Assembly (NCBI RefSeq): GCF_009930815.1
Contig: NZ_CP022222.1
Coordinates: 4,320,501-4,384,500 of the forward strand
DNA length: 64,000 nucleotides
Direction of reading: 5' to 3'
DNA from: Bradyrhizobium sp. CCBAU 051011
GTDB lineage: Bacteria > Pseudomonadota > Alphaproteobacteria > Rhizobiales > Xanthobacteraceae
Shown: positions 63,442 to 64,000 of the stretch, piece after piece
Layout: each line of letters starts with the position of its first letter
How positions within the stretch are numbered: the first letter of the stretch is position 1
The notes under the pieces: model-generated
Seen by the model: only the letters and a program-made list of their open reading frames with translations
Databases searched by the model: none
What the model was told of the DNA's origin: nothing
Translations under genes and position numbers: made by a program

Positions 63442-64000
63442 ATGTTGGCGTGGCTCATATCCTCTAGCGTGCGTTTGCGCACCCTCGTTGTAGTTGTCGC
63501 TGCTGGCCTGCTGATCCTGGGCGCCGTCGATGTCAGGAACAAGCCGCTCGATGTCATCCCCGAATTGGCGTTGCCCTCGCTCACTGTGAAAACGGAATCG
63601 CTTGGCCTCTCCAGCGCCGAGGTTGAATCGCTGATCACTGTGCCGCTGGAGGCGGACCTGCTCAACGGTGTGCCGTGGCTGCAGGTTATCCAGTCGGAAT
63701 CGATGGCGGGGCTTTCGACGATCGAGATGATTTTCGCGCCCGGCACCGATCTGATGAAAGCGCGCCAGATGGTGCAGGAACGGCTGACGCAGGCGCACGC
63801 GCTGCCGAACGTCTCCAGCCCACCGACGATGCTTCAGCCGGTGTCCTCGGCCAGCCGAGTGATGAACGTCGGCCTGAGTTCGAAATCCGTCTCACTGATC
63901 GACATGTCCGTTCAGGCGCGCTGGAACATCGCACCGCGTCTCGCCGGAGTTCCGGGTGTGGCGAATGTGTCGATATGGGGTCAGCGCGAGCGGCAGGTGC
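63442..64000 (+). CDS. RND efflux transporter permease (heavy-metal HME type), 5' part
   Basis: The first 186 codons of a large permease that runs out of the window. Translation gives MLAWLISSSVRLRTLVVVVA, the first transmembrane helix, then KPLDVIPELALPSLTVKTES and SSAEVESLITVPLEADLLNG, the porter-domain start of the CusA/CzcA group, and MAGLSTIEMIFAPGTD. AGAGGGGG lies about 8 bases before ATG 63442. These pumps export metal ions or small molecules with a membrane-fusion protein and an outer-membrane channel; here the large porin-like gene is divergent, 682 bases away. The metal is unknown. Confidence 0.88.
   Translation, partial: MLAWLISSSVRLRTLVVVVAAGLLILGAVDVRNKPLDVIPELALPSLTVKTESLGLSSAEVESLITVPLEADLLNGVPWLQVIQSESMAGLSTIEMIFAPGTDLMKARQMVQERLTQAHALPNVSSPPTMLQPVSSASRVMNVGLSSKSVSLIDMSVQARWNIAPRLAGVPGVANVSIWGQRERQV

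Overview
The window looks like chromosomal DNA of a soil alphaproteobacterium of the Bradyrhizobium/Rhodopseudomonas group (order Hyphomicrobiales). Grounds: uniformly high GC, orphan tripartite-tricarboxylate-type binding proteins next to CoA-thioester enzymes, a ClpS-sized adaptor, proteins of the DUF1194, DUF1499 and DUF3124 types, an extensin-like cell-wall protein, an xseB/dxs/tlyA neighbourhood, and several families of short interspersed palindromic repeats that I recognise from this group. The genus is an inference from gene content. I see no transposase, integrase, CRISPR array, rRNA gene or complete prophage.

Layout. 1-9.98 kb: catabolic genes with two orphan Bug receptors, a thiolase, a Tat-exported amidohydrolase, an FAD monooxygenase with an EamA exporter, an HTH protein that looks truncated, and a PLP aminotransferase. 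10-16.2 kb: DUF3124 protein, KefB-type antiporter, ribB with a degenerate RibA half, glutaryl-CoA dehydrogenase, and a metallo-beta-lactamase-fold hydrolase. 16.2-25.5 kb: DUF1499 protein, a SEL1-like membrane protein, LysR regulator, acyl-CoA ligase, extensin-like protein, L,D-transpeptidase and CorA. 25.5-37.7 kb: SDR, pdxH, a surface lipoprotein, a DnaJ-type co-chaperone, an ECF sigma/anti-sigma pair, phosphatase, aroC, GMC oxidoreductase, class III cyclase, GST, LysR and clpS. 37.7-41 kb: three envelope or secreted proteins. 41-50.4 kb: a long minus-strand run (rlmD-like methyltransferase, tlyA, deoxyribosyltransferase, dxs, a membrane alpha/beta hydrolase, xseB, histone-deacetylase-fold enzyme, 5'-nucleotidase). 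50.5-60 kb: enoyl-CoA hydratase, VOC dioxygenase, a series of small or unknown envelope proteins, an M15-like peptidase, acyl-CoA dehydrogenase and tRNA-Gln. 60.3-64 kb: a small secreted protein, a large outer-membrane barrel protein, and the start of an RND efflux pump that runs off the window.

The main themes are fatty-acid, aromatic and amino-acid CoA catabolism (thiolase, gcdH, two further acyl-CoA enzymes, ligase, hydratase, uptake receptors) and envelope or peptidoglycan remodelling (extensin-like protein, L,D-transpeptidase, M15-like peptidase, porin-like protein), set among housekeeping genes (ribB, aroC, pdxH, dxs, xseB, tlyA, clpS). Many intergenic spaces carry perfect stem-loops that lack U-tracts or long palindromic repeats; these were located by eye and are listed separately. 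The most unfamiliar parts are the translationally coupled pair at 54.8-56.1 kb, the membrane alpha/beta hydrolase that interrupts the xseB-dxs neighbourhood, and the porin-like protein next to the RND pump.
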